Assembly (NCBI GenBank): GCA_963576735.1
Contig: OY755177.1
Location: 310,001-374,000 of the forward strand
DNA: 64,000 bases
Direction of reading: 5' to 3'
Source of the DNA: Bedellia somnulentella
Taxonomy: Eukaryota > Arthropoda > Insecta > Lepidoptera > Bedelliidae
Positions within the stretch are counted from its first letter, which is position 1. Every line of letters begins with the position of its first letter. This document shows, piece by piece, positions 39,901-51,900 of the stretch. The notes below the pieces were generated by a model, which saw nothing but the letters and a program-made list of their open reading frames with translations, was not told the DNA's origin and did no database searches. The translations under genes were made by a program, and so were the position numbers.

Positions 39901-42900
39901 AGTTCGGAGCCTTACGGATCGCAACCACCACATCCTCCTCGGATATGTTGACGGGGTTCATGGGCGCTATGGGCTCGCACGCTCCCTCGACCGCCTCGAA
40001 CCATCGGCCCTCTTCGTGATCAACAGGCAGCGACCAAAGCCCACGCCAAAAGGCAACTACATCTGCTTTTTCCGGTCGCTGACCAGTCGAAACCACATCG
40101 GGACGCTCCAAAGTTCTGTAGAACTTCTTCTGGTCACTCATGAAGAGACGATTCTGTTGGTACCTCTTTACCCTTTCAGAATATCGCCTAATTCGCTTAC
40201 CCCAAGCAGCGATCTTCTGCTTCAGATCATCGATGCGCTCCACTAGTCTACAGGCAAACTCCGGTGAGTTGTCAAAAACATTCTCACCAGGGAATGCCTC
40301 CCTGACGAAGCGCACCACCCTCGGCCTATTGTTGCCTGATCTGAAGCTGGTCAGTTTACCGATGAGGACCCTGGCCCTTGTGATACGGCTTTCAATCCGC
40401 CTCATCCAGGCTGGTCTACTTCTAGTCCTGGGACTAGTACTGCCAGCCTGGCGGGAGCCACCAGCTCTTGCTGGCGGCATCCTGACGCCGACAAATTGAC
40501 AAACTGTCATTGCGGCGCCAAAGAGGATTGAATCCGTATCCCAAAGGTCCATGCTGCTCTCTAAAAATTATTATTATTATTTCGAAAGACATTTTTGTTT
40601 CTCGCCTCTCCCATGGCCGAAAATGAAAATATAAATTTTAAATGGGAGAGGCGGTGCTCCCCGACAAAAGCACAGTCGGTCGGGGTCAAGGAGTCAGGTT
40701 CAAGAACCGACGGACGATCCGAGCCGTATCGAGCAGCACCGCTTTCTGCATTTGTGCTGGAACCGACACGCCACAGAAATCCAACCGCCTCAAGTTGGTC
40801 GCGAGGCTGGTTGGAATTAACCCGTTCGCGGACAAAACAATTGGGATAATTTCAGTCGAGGTCACACCCCACATGTCGGTGATCTCGTGAGCCAGATCGA
40901 GATACTTCCGACGCTTCTCGGTTTCGGCTTTCACGAGACCCTCGTCATGCGGGATAGTGACATCCACTAGAAATACCCTCGACTGCGACCGATCCCATAC
41001 CACGATATCAGGCTTATTCGCTAGAATAGTCCTGTCCGTGATAACGGATCAGTCCCAATAGATTTTGGCACGGTCATTTTCTAGGATTGGCTCCGGCAGA
41101 TACTTGTAATACGGCAGCCTCTGTTGCAAGAGTCCGTATTTCAGAGCGAGCTCCTGATGCAGGATTTTGGCTGCTTGGTTGTGTCTGTGCAAGTACTCAG
41201 TGTTAGCAAGAGCCGAACAACCGGAAATAACATGCCTAAGTGACTCTCCGGGACGGCCACATGCTCGACAAACGTCTGTGGTACCGTCCTTTAGGATGTA
41301 TCTCCGATAGTTCCGCGTCTTGATAACCTGGTCTTGTATTGCACAGACAAAACCTTCGGTTTCCCCAAAGAGGTCCCCGAAACGCAGCCAATGCAGGGAG
41401 GCTTTACGGTCCACGAAAGGTTCGTGAAGTACCTTGTAAAACCTCCCATGCAGCTCCTTCTCTTTCCATACGGACTCCCGATCAGAGGTGCTAAGTACCT
41501 CCGGGGTTCGCCAATCCTGTGAGGCCAACGATAAGGGAGTCAGTCCTTTATCACTAGCGACCACCTCTCCCCGAATACTATCATCCGTCATCGTCAAAAA
41601 ATAGTTTCTGAGGTTGCATACCTCGCGGTTGTGCATGGTTTTGGCACTCAAGAGGCCTCGACCACCACACTTCCGCGGGATATACAATCTCATAACCGAC
41701 GACCTCGGATGATGCATTCGATGAGAGGTCATCATCGTGCGGACTCGCCTGTCCAGAGCGTCGAGTTCGGTCTGAGTCCATCTGAGCACGCCAAATGTAT
41801 ACATCAGTACAGGCATGACCCAGGAGTTTATGGCTCGGATCTTATTAACGCCTGACAAGTAGCTATTAAGCACACTTTTCAGGCGTTCATAAAACTCCTC
41901 GCAAACACCCTGTTTCACGTCTGCCACCTTCACACCGATGGTTTGTGACATGCCCAGATACCGGTATGTTTCAGCCTCGGAGAGTGCCCTCAAATGATTG
42001 GTGCCGACATCGACACCATCAGAGTGCACGACATGCCCCTTCTCAACATGGATGACCGCACACTTATCGACCCCGAGCTCCATCTTGACGGAACCACTGA
42101 AATCGTTAGTGATCGTCAGTAGCTCCGCCAATCTGTCAGCCGTGGGGGTGTAAAGCTTCAGGTCATCCATGTAAAGGAGATGAGGCAAGCGTGGTCCGCC
42201 TCTCCGAAACTGAAAGCCCGTCCCCGAATTCTCCAAGAGTGTACTTAGAGGATTCAGGGCCAAGCAAAACCAAACTGGACTCAGGCAATCGCCCTGGAAA
42301 ATCCCTCGCCTAATATCAATTTGGTCATCCGCATCCGTCATCCGCTGACCGTCTAAACTCAGGATCGTTCTCCAGCACCCCTTACATTGCCCGAGGAAGT
42401 GTCGAACTGCACTATCAATTTTGTACAGCTCGAGGACCCTCATGAGCCATGTATGAGGTACCGAATCGAACGCCTTCCTGTAGTCTATCCAGCCAGCGGA
42501 GAAGTTCCGACGGTTGCGTTTGACCAGTTGGCCTACGACCGCGTCGATGAGGAGCAGCTCCTTGCTACCGCGACTACCGCCCCTACATCCGTTCTGAGCT
42601 CCAGATATCACATTGTTATCAACAATGTGTTGAGTAATCTTGGAGCTCAGAACGGATGTCAAGGTCTTGTAAATTGTACAAAGACAAGTAATGGGGCGGT
42701 ATTGTGATGGATCCGCGGTAGCATCGCTCTTTGGAGCTAAATGAGTGACCCCAGTAGTTAAGAAGTTCGGGAGCGTCCCACTCTCGAGGGCGCTTTGAAA
42801 CTGACGGGCGAGAGTAGCGTGACAGCGCGTGAACCCCTTCAACCAGTAATGGTGCAATCCGTCCGGCCCCGGACTTTTCCAGTTCGGAGCCTTACGGATC

Positions 42901-45900
42901 GCAGCCACCACATCCTCCTCGGATATGTTGACGGGGTTCATGGGCGCTATGGGCTCGCACGCTCCCTCGACCGCCTCGAACCATCGGCCCTCTTCGTGAT
43001 CAACAGGCAGCGACCAAAGCCCACGCCAAAAGGCTACTACATCGGCTTTTTCCGGTCGCTGACCTGTCGTAACCACGTCGGGACGCTCCAAAGTTCTGTA
43101 GAACTTCTTCTGGTCACTCATGAAGAGACGATTCTGTTGGTACCTCTTTACCCTTTCAGAATATCGCCTGATTCGCTTACCCCAAGCAGCGATCTTCTGC
43201 TTCAGATCATCGATGCGCTCCACCAGTCTACAGGCAAACTCCGGTGAGTTGTCAAAGACATTCTCACCAGGGAATGCCTCCCTGACGAAGCGCACCACCC
43301 TCGGCCTATTGTTGCCCGATCTGAAGCTGGTCAGTTTGCCGATGAGGACCCTGGCCCTTGTGATACGGCTTTCAATCCGCCTCATCCAGGCTGGTCTAGT
43401 TCTAGTCCTGGGACTAGTACTGCCAGCCTGGCGGGAGCCACTAGTGGGAGTGGTGGCTGCGAGTTATTATTATTATTCGGAAAACATTTTTGTTTCTCGC
43501 CTCTCCCATGGCCGAAACAGAATATTAGAATTTTAAATGGGAGAGGCGGTACTCCCCGACAAGAGCACAGTCGGTCGGGGTCAGGGAGTCAGGTTCAAGA
43601 ACCGACGGACGATCCGAGCCGTATCGAGCAGCACCGCTTTCTGCATCTGTGCTGGAACCGACACGCCACAGAAATCCAACCGCCTCAAGTTGGTCGCGAG
43701 GCTGGTTGGAATTAACCCGTTCGCGGACAAAACAATTGGGATTATTTCTGTCGAAGTCACACCCCACATGTCAGTGATCTCGTGAGCCAGATCGAGATAT
43801 TTCCGACGCTTCTCGGTGTCGGCTTTCACGAGACCCTCGTCATGAGGGATAGTGACATCCACTAGAAATACCCTCGACTGCGACCGATCCCATACCACGA
43901 TATCAGGCTTATTCGCTAGAATAGTCCTGTCCGTGATAACGGATCGGTCCCAATAGATTTTGGCACGGTCGTTTTCTAGGATTGGCTCCGGCAGATCCTT
44001 GTAATACGGCAGCCTCTGTTGCAAGAGTCCGTATTTCAGAGCGAGCTCCTGATGCAGGATTTTGGCTGCTTGGTTGTGTCTGTGCAAGTACTCAGTGTTA
44101 GCAAGAGCCGAACAACCGGAAATAACATGCCTAAGTGACTCTCCGGGACGGCCACATGCTCGACAGATGTCTGTGGTACCGTCCTTTAGGATGTATCTCC
44201 GATAGTTCCGCGTCTTGATAACCTGGTCCTGTATTGCACAGACAAAACCTTCGGTTTCCCCAAAGAGGTCCCCGAAACGCAGCCAATGCAGGGAGGCTTT
44301 ACGGTCCACGAAAGGTTCGTGAAGTACCTTGTAAAACCTCCCGTGCAGCTCCTTCTCTTTCCATATGGACTCCCGATCAGAGGTGCTAAGTTCCTCCGGG
44401 GTTCGCCAATCCTGTGAGGCCAACGATAAGGGAGTCAGTCCTTTATCACTAGCGACCACCTCTCCCCGAATACTATCATCCGTCATCGTCAAAAAATAGC
44501 TTCTGAGGTTGCATACCTCGCGGTTGTGCATGGTTTTGGCACTCAAGAGGCCTCGACCACCACACTTCCGAGGGATATACAATCTCATAACCGACGACCT
44601 CGGATGATGCATTCGATGAGAGGTCATCATCGTGCGGACTCGTCTGTCCAGAGCGTCGAGTTCGGTCTGAGTCCATCTGAGCACGCCAAATGTGTACATC
44701 AGTACAGGCATGACCCAGGAGTTAATGGCTCGGATCTTATTAACGCCTGACAAGTAGCTATTAAGCACACTTTTCAGGCGTTCACAAAACTCCTCGCAAA
44801 CACCCTGTTTCACGTCTGCCACCTTCACACCGATGGTTTGTGACATGCCCAGATACCGGTATGTTTCAGCCTCGGAGAGTGCCCTCAAATGATTGGTGCC
44901 GACATCGACACCATCAGAGTGCACGACATGCCCCTTCTCAACATGGATGACCGCACACTTATCGACCCCGAGCTCCATCTTGACGGAACCACTGAAATCG
45001 TTAGTGATCGTCAGTAGCTCCGCCAATCTGTCAGCCGTGGGGGCGTAAAGCTTCAGGTCATCCATGTAAAGGAGATGAGGCAAGCGTGGTCCGCCTCTCC
45101 GAAACTGAAAGCCCGTCCCCGAATTCTCCAAGAGTGTACTTAGAGGATTCAGGGCCAAGCAAAACCAAACTGGACTCAGGCAATCGCCCTGGAAAATCCC
45201 TCGCCTTATATCAATTTGGTCATCCGCATCCGTCATCCGCTGACCGTCTAAACTCAGGATCGTTCTCCAGCACCCCATACATTGCCCGAGGAAGTGTCGA
45301 ACTGTACTATCAATTTTGTACAGCTCGAGGACCCTCATGAGCCATGTATGAGGTACCGAATCGAACGCCTTCCTGTAGTCTATCCAGCCAGCGGAGAAGT
45401 TCCGACGGTTGCGTTTGACCAGTTGGCCTACGACCGCGTCGATGAGGAGCAGCTCCTTGCTACCGCGACTACCGCCCCTACATCCGTTCTGAGCTCCAGA
45501 TATCACATTGTTATCAACAATGTGTTGAGTAATCTTGGAGCTCAGAACGGATGTCAAGGTCTTGTAAATTGTGCAAAGACAAGTAATGGGGCGGTATTGT
45601 GATGGATCCGCGGTAGCATCGCTCTTTGGAGCTAAATGAGTGACCCCAGTAGTTAAGAAGTTCGGGAGCGTCCCACTCTCGAGGGCGCGTTGGAACTGAC
45701 GGGCGAGAGTAGCGTGACAGCGCGTGAACCCCTTCAACCAGTAATGGTGCAATCCGTCCGGCCCCGGACTTTTCCAGTTCGGAGCCTTACGGATCGCAAC
45801 CACCACATCCTCCTCGGATATGTTGACGGGGTTCATGGGCGCTATGGGCTCGCACGCTCCCTCGACCGCCTCGAACCATCGGCCTTCTTCGTGATCAACA

Positions 45901-48900
45901 GGCAGCGACCAAATCCCACGCCAAAAGGCTACTACATCGGCTTTTTCCGGTCGCTGACCTGTTATTATTATTATTATTATATATTTTTTATATTCTCACG
46001 TAAAATGAGTGCAAACTTCATAATATACCCTCGTTATCAATGAATATTAATTAATTTTGAACGGTGGTAAACCGCAAAAGATACCGATTTTCTGTTCCGT
46101 CCTTTATAACATTCTTGCTGACATCTGTTAAATTATAAAGCTATTAAATGGAGCGGTTGACTGTCCTGAACTAACTTCCAGGATCAACATTAATGTTCCA
46201 GCCAGGACGCAAAGAAGGCATGCACCACTGGCAGTTCCTCGATTCAAAACTAACTACCGTAAAAATTCTTTCATCGTTAGGGCATCCAAAATTATTAACG
46301 ATAATAATATAGATGTTTTTGATAGCACGGTGACATCTATAAAGTCAAGTTTGACCCGGCAGTACTTTAACGACAACCAGTAGCAGGCACCTTGTTAATG
46401 TCTAAATATTGTTTTGTAATGTAATAGATTTATATTTCATTAAAAAAAAAAAAAGTTCTCTGCAGTATAATCATATTGATTATTACAAAGTAAACATAAC
46501 CTGTTTTTTCCTATATAGCAAGATATTATGTGTGAAGATTTGTAAATGGCTAAAAGATAATTAATTAAGTTTGTATCAAAAAGTTTTAATGCTGTAAATC
46601 TTCCGAATAAAATAAAATAAAATAAAATAAAATTTTCCAAAACCGCAAACATCCGCAGCTGTTTTTTTTTCTTGTGTTATAGAATAGTTAGACTATCAAT
46701 TAACGTAAAATGTAGCGCGTGGGGAGACGTGGGTAATAATGAAAACCTTCGACGAAAAAAATAATGCAGTGACAAATATGGTATGTCACTTTTTAAGTAC
46801 CTACTGAAACATTTGTCACTTTTTTAGAAATCAAAGACACGTATTGTAATAAACATGAAATTACCTTTCCAAAAATGTATGATACTGCATATCTGTACCA
46901 AATATTTCTTTCACAATATAGTTTTGAAATACGTGTACACAAAGATATAAGTTTGGTACTCCTGTGTTGTATATACTTTCTACACATGAAAAATAATGTA
47001 ATTTTGTGCAATTTTGTAAAAAAACGTAATGAATATTATGTTACAATTATTAGAGAACCTAATAAAATAACCATGTTAGACAAATTATGATATTCGTATA
47101 AAGTATTTTCGATATGCTCTTGTTCTACCTTTTTCCACAGTGCGATCCCACGAGCTATAGGCCTATCAGCCTATTAAGCTCGTTAGGTAAGATCTATGAG
47201 CGACTAATCCTCGCTAGGATCAGACATTACTTGCACACTAGCGGCATTCAGATACACGAACAATTCGGGTTCAGGGCACAACACTCATGCGTCCAACAAG
47301 CACATCGCTTTACCGAGCATGTGCTTGATGGATTCAATGACACTTACATCAAACAGACGGGCGCCGTCTTCTTTGACGTGGCGAAGGCATTTGACAAAGT
47401 CTGGCATAACGGTCTGCTATACAAGCTATACCAGATCGGTATGCCAGACAAGCTCGTGGCTATAGTCCGCGACTACTTGTCGGATCGCCGATTCCGCTTC
47501 AGAGTGGAGGACGCTCACTCACAACACCACCCCATACACGCGGGAGTCCCACAGGGCTCCACGCTCTCACCCACAATCTTCAATATATACACTAACGACA
47601 TCCCGCGTACACCGCTGGTAGAGTTAGCACTATTTGCAGACGACACACTACTCTACACGAGTCACCAAAATCACAACTTCATACGGCTTCGCCTTCAGCG
47701 AGCCGTAACACAACTCGGAGAGTGGTTCAGGAAGTGGCGGATCGAGGTTAATCCCTCCAAAAGCGCAGCCATGCTCTTTCGGAAGGGAGGCCCCTCACTT
47801 GACCCGCCGCCGCCTGTTCAACTCTTCGACACACCTATTCCGTGGGTGAAAAAGACTAAATACCTCGGTATTGTCTTTGATTCCCGGCTTAGATGGACAC
47901 ACCACATCAGATACATACGAAATAAAGCCTCATTCGTCCTGAATAGGCTATCACCGATGCTTTGTGCTCGCAGTAAGTTACCACTGCGTCACAAAGTTAC
48001 ACTATACAAAACATGTATACGTTCGGTCCTCTCGTACGGTAGTGTTGCGTTCGCACACGCCAGAGAGGGCTTGATACACCGCCTCCAGGTGATACAGAAT
48101 AGGTTCATGCGCAAGGCGGTAGGGGCGCCTTGGTATGTTAGGAACTATGATCTCCACAGAGACTTAGGACTCAATACAATCAGGGATCACTTCAAACAAA
48201 TCTCACGTAGATACTTTGATAAGATCCCTGATCACCCCAACCCCTTACTCCGAGCCTCGCTCGATTACACGATTTCCCCGGACGCCGGGATTCGACGCCC
48301 ACGTAGCGTGCTCTCGGATCCGACGACGACATCACCCGCGAGCTCGAGGCCTCAGGGGCCACCGGCGCTCGCGGTCACACCAACAACTACTATCACTCCC
48401 GACACCGACCCCGCCGGCGAGGTCGTAGAACTCAACACTAACTTTAGAGTCACACCAGACTCAACTAGAGTCTATTTTATTTTTATACTCACTCTAGGTA
48501 CACTCCTTTGCCTCGCCAGGGCGGCCTTCAGCCGCCCGGCACAACACGTCAAGATGACGCCGCATAGGCCGCAGGGCCAGCAGCACCGAACCGGTGGGGT
48601 TTTAGTCGGTAAAAGTCCGACATACGCTCGAGCGACGGGGGATCCTATGAGGATTTCCCCACCGATAAACAAAAAAAAAAACTTATCAACAGACTTGAAA
48701 AAAAGGAGGTTGTAGCGGCGCGCTGTCAATACACAACGACGCGCACTACATAGAAACGCTGACAGTGCAAGAAAAATCGCATTCCACAGCAACACGAAAC
48801 CAAGCAATATACGTCACAGTCGTCATCGAAACTCGCCATACAAATCCTACATCGTGCAATCGAAGTTTCTAAAATGTTTACTATATATACAAGTTCCAAC

Positions 48901-51900
48901 TTAATACAGTCGGCCCGCGGTCTCCAGGCATACCACCGCCTGGCGGAAGATCTTCCCTTTTCCTTCACAAGGTTTTCAATTCGATTGTAGGTTTTTTTTG
49001 TTGTATGTTACGCGAATATTCTGTTAATAGTACATCGATTTCTAAAGTTGTTCTCCTGTTCGTTTAATATGTTTGAAGGTTGTCCCATTTTGTAATACAG
49101 TTTGGTTGCGTGGTTATAAAAACTTAGATATATCAAAATTTGAATTTATTACGAGATTACACCGTCAATAGTTACTTTATGTCTAAAGTTCTTTTTAAGA
49201 TTAGTTGGATATACTATACATCCAGGCTTTTCTCATTTAATTGTAATATTATAATCATGCGACACGGCTTAGCATTCCCTCCGAAGCTCGGAAACATATT
49301 ATTCATATACATCTCCATATCTTTCGAGTTTAAGTCAGCTTGAGACTTTAGATTAGAGGTTACTCGAGGCCGCACTCAAATGCAATTGCTATACAGCATC
49401 ATAACCTTCAGCCCCTATATTTAAATGAATATGGTTAAACCGCATGGATTTTTAAACCAACAGCACACAATGTATCAAAAAAACCTTCAAATCTTTTAAT
49501 TCTTTTTTAAAAAAAAATGTATCAAAAAAAAGTGTAACTTACAACAGTAGCCTGCAAGCAGCCGAGCACGGCGCAGAGCAGGAACCTGTTGAAGTACCCG
49601 TGGTTGGCGTGCCCCACGCACGTGCTGACCCACGGGCAGTGGTGGTCCATCTTCAGAATACACCTACCGCCTGCAATGACGGCGAGCATAATCAGATAAT
49701 AATTATTAATCGAATTAACAAACTAATATTATTTTGGTTTACAGAGCTAAAATTTAATCCCTAGAATTCTGATTCATTATTTTATGACAATTCAGAAATT
49801 ACAAGACATTTTGGCCGTCCTATCAGATTTATTTGCAGTATGTGTATGAGTGTATGTGTATGTCTTTGCTATGTAGTACCGGCTTAGAATAGCGCTACCC
49901 TATTTCTACCGGTGGGTGTACGTAAGAGGCGACTAACGGTATTGGGGCTTTTAAGGGATTTTTGGGCGATGCGGTTGGAGACCCATCACTAACAACCTTT
50001 ATTTTGCCATCTTTTCCCCACTCAAATTTCCGGATTTTTTAGTTCCTTAGCTCGGGCTACCCCTTCTAGGGATTTATAGCCGTGAGTTTATGTATGTATG
50101 TATGTATGATAATTTATAAAAATACTTGATAATATTTAGAAATATTTTATGATTTCCATGTTTATATTTAGACTAGCGACCCGCCCCGGCTTCGCACGGG
50201 TGCAATGCTACTAATATAATAATAATAAAAATTAAAAGATAATCAACAACAAAAGATACTTCTTCTATTCAGTTTAATTAATTCTTGATATTTTCCTCGC
50301 TAGAGAGCTCCGATAAACGCGTGCGATCGCTGCAAATCATAAAGTGCTATAAGGCGAAGCGCTTTTTTTTTTTTTTTTTTATTTACCGGAGGGGAAATCC
50401 TCATGGATCCCCCCTCGCTCGAGAGAGCGAGGGGGGTATGTCGGACTTTTACCGACTAAAACCCCTCCGGCTCGGTGCTGCTGGCCCTGCGGCCTATGCG
50501 GCGTCACCTTGATGTGTTGTGCCGGGCGGCTGAAGGCCGCCCTGGCGGTGAAAAGGAGTGTACCTAAGCTAAGTCGGATAGGTGTACCTAAGCTAAGTCG
50601 GATAGGGAGGCGAAGCGCGGCCATCGACGCGCTATTTATAGGCACGCGCCGCCCGGCGCAAACAACTACGACCCTTAAATTTGTAATATCTTCGGTAATA
50701 TTCACTTAAATTACATGCTGTAAAAAGCATATTGATCTATAATAAATGCACAATTTATTTAAGGTAACGATTAATGCTGTATTGTTTAAAATCACTTCGT
50801 AAATAACCATTGTTTAGTAAAGAATAAAAATGGTTATGCTGGGTTATCCCTAAGAGATAGACATATACCATCGCGGATTTTTTTGTTGAACTTTTTAAGG
50901 TGAACAATACTGTAGTACATTACTTTGGTCTATCTCGTAGGGTTCAGCCAGCGTTTGCAATATAAGCGCAAAAAAAAGTGCTTATTTACGACATCACATT
51001 AGAAACCTTTAAATTTATCAGTGTTTCTCTACTATATTATGCATTTATTATACATACAAACCTTCCTTAAGAATCACTCTATCTATTAAAAAAAACCGCA
51101 TCAAAATCCGTTGCGTAGTTTTAAAGATCTAAGCATACATACGGACATACAGCGAAAGCGACTTTGTTTTATACTATGTATTGATACTTATATCTTGTTT
51201 TTTGCCTTCAAATGCGTGCACATTTTAGTAGAAGAACTTATGTAGCAGCAACATTTATGAAACGTCAGAACTCAACGGAGTTGAAAAAGAAATCTTGGAG
51301 TCAGGCATTCTAGCAAAACGTACGGAGATTTATTTCGATATAGTGTATGTACCACACTGTACATTCATCTTCCTGTAGGTGTTGTACTAGGTGACTAAAT
51401 CTGAATATTAAAGTATTCTTAATTACAGATTATTTTGGTGAAAATTAAAAATCCTTTATTTGGGCGCATTTTTTCTACCCCTACTTAGAAATTGGCAAGT
51501 ATAACGACGTAATAATGACGATCTTGGGTGTGAAAATAGGGAATTTATATGACTTACACTTTCTGCAGTGGTGCGACCTGGGGGCTTTATATCCTCGGCA
51601 TTCAGTACAGTACTGCAAGTATATTACGTCTTCTTCTTTATCCTGGAAAAATATGAAATTATTTAGTATATTTAACTAAAAACTACTAAAAAAACGTTTG
51701 TAAAAGCATTCTGCATTAAAATTAAAAATTATAGTTTACATTCGGAAAGGATTTATTTCCATGAGTGTTTTACAAGGCACCTGGACCCTTTAAGTGATTG
51801 CTGGGCATTTTGTTGGTTCGTTTAATATGGTTGGAGATTCTTCACCAACCATTTCCTTTTTCACCACCATTTCCCCTCTTAAATTCTAAAAGTCGGTTGA

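Larger units (their letters stand above)
35843..47142. mobile_element. Transib-like DNA element carrying nested LINEs
   Basis: Both ends read CACTGTGG inward (35843-35850; 47142-47135 on the other strand). They are flanked by CGATC at 35838-35842 and 47143-47147. A 5-bp duplication with CACWxTGG-like ends is the Transib pattern. At nearly the same distance inside each end (from bases 29 and 30) lies ATCGAAAATA. The jockey reading frame continues in phase across the site when one duplication copy is ignored. No transposase was found: the 11.3 kb is mostly nested LINE sequence. Confidence 0.75.
31913..48681 (+). mobile_element. Jockey-clade LINE, split by nested insertions
   Basis: Flanked by CTTATCAACAG at 31902-31912 and 48682-48692, an 11-bp target duplication that fixes both ends. 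The order is a 5' UTR (to 32565), ORF1 (gag-like), ORF2 with endonuclease and RT, and a short A-run at 48670-48680. After subtracting the inserts (34199-34550 and 35843-47147) it is about 5.1 kb, close to full length. Frameshifts in ORF1 and ORF2 make it inactive. Antisense to the ZDHHC6 gene. Confidence 0.88.

Noticed and set aside
38360..45602. Many + strand frames over the Dong copies
   Set aside because: They are shadows of the antisense RT frame and recur at the same place in every copy.
48706..48970. Solo LTR starting TGTAGCGGCG
   Set aside because: Polypurine-like GGAGGT precedes it, but there is no clear CA end and no target duplication or second copy in the window.
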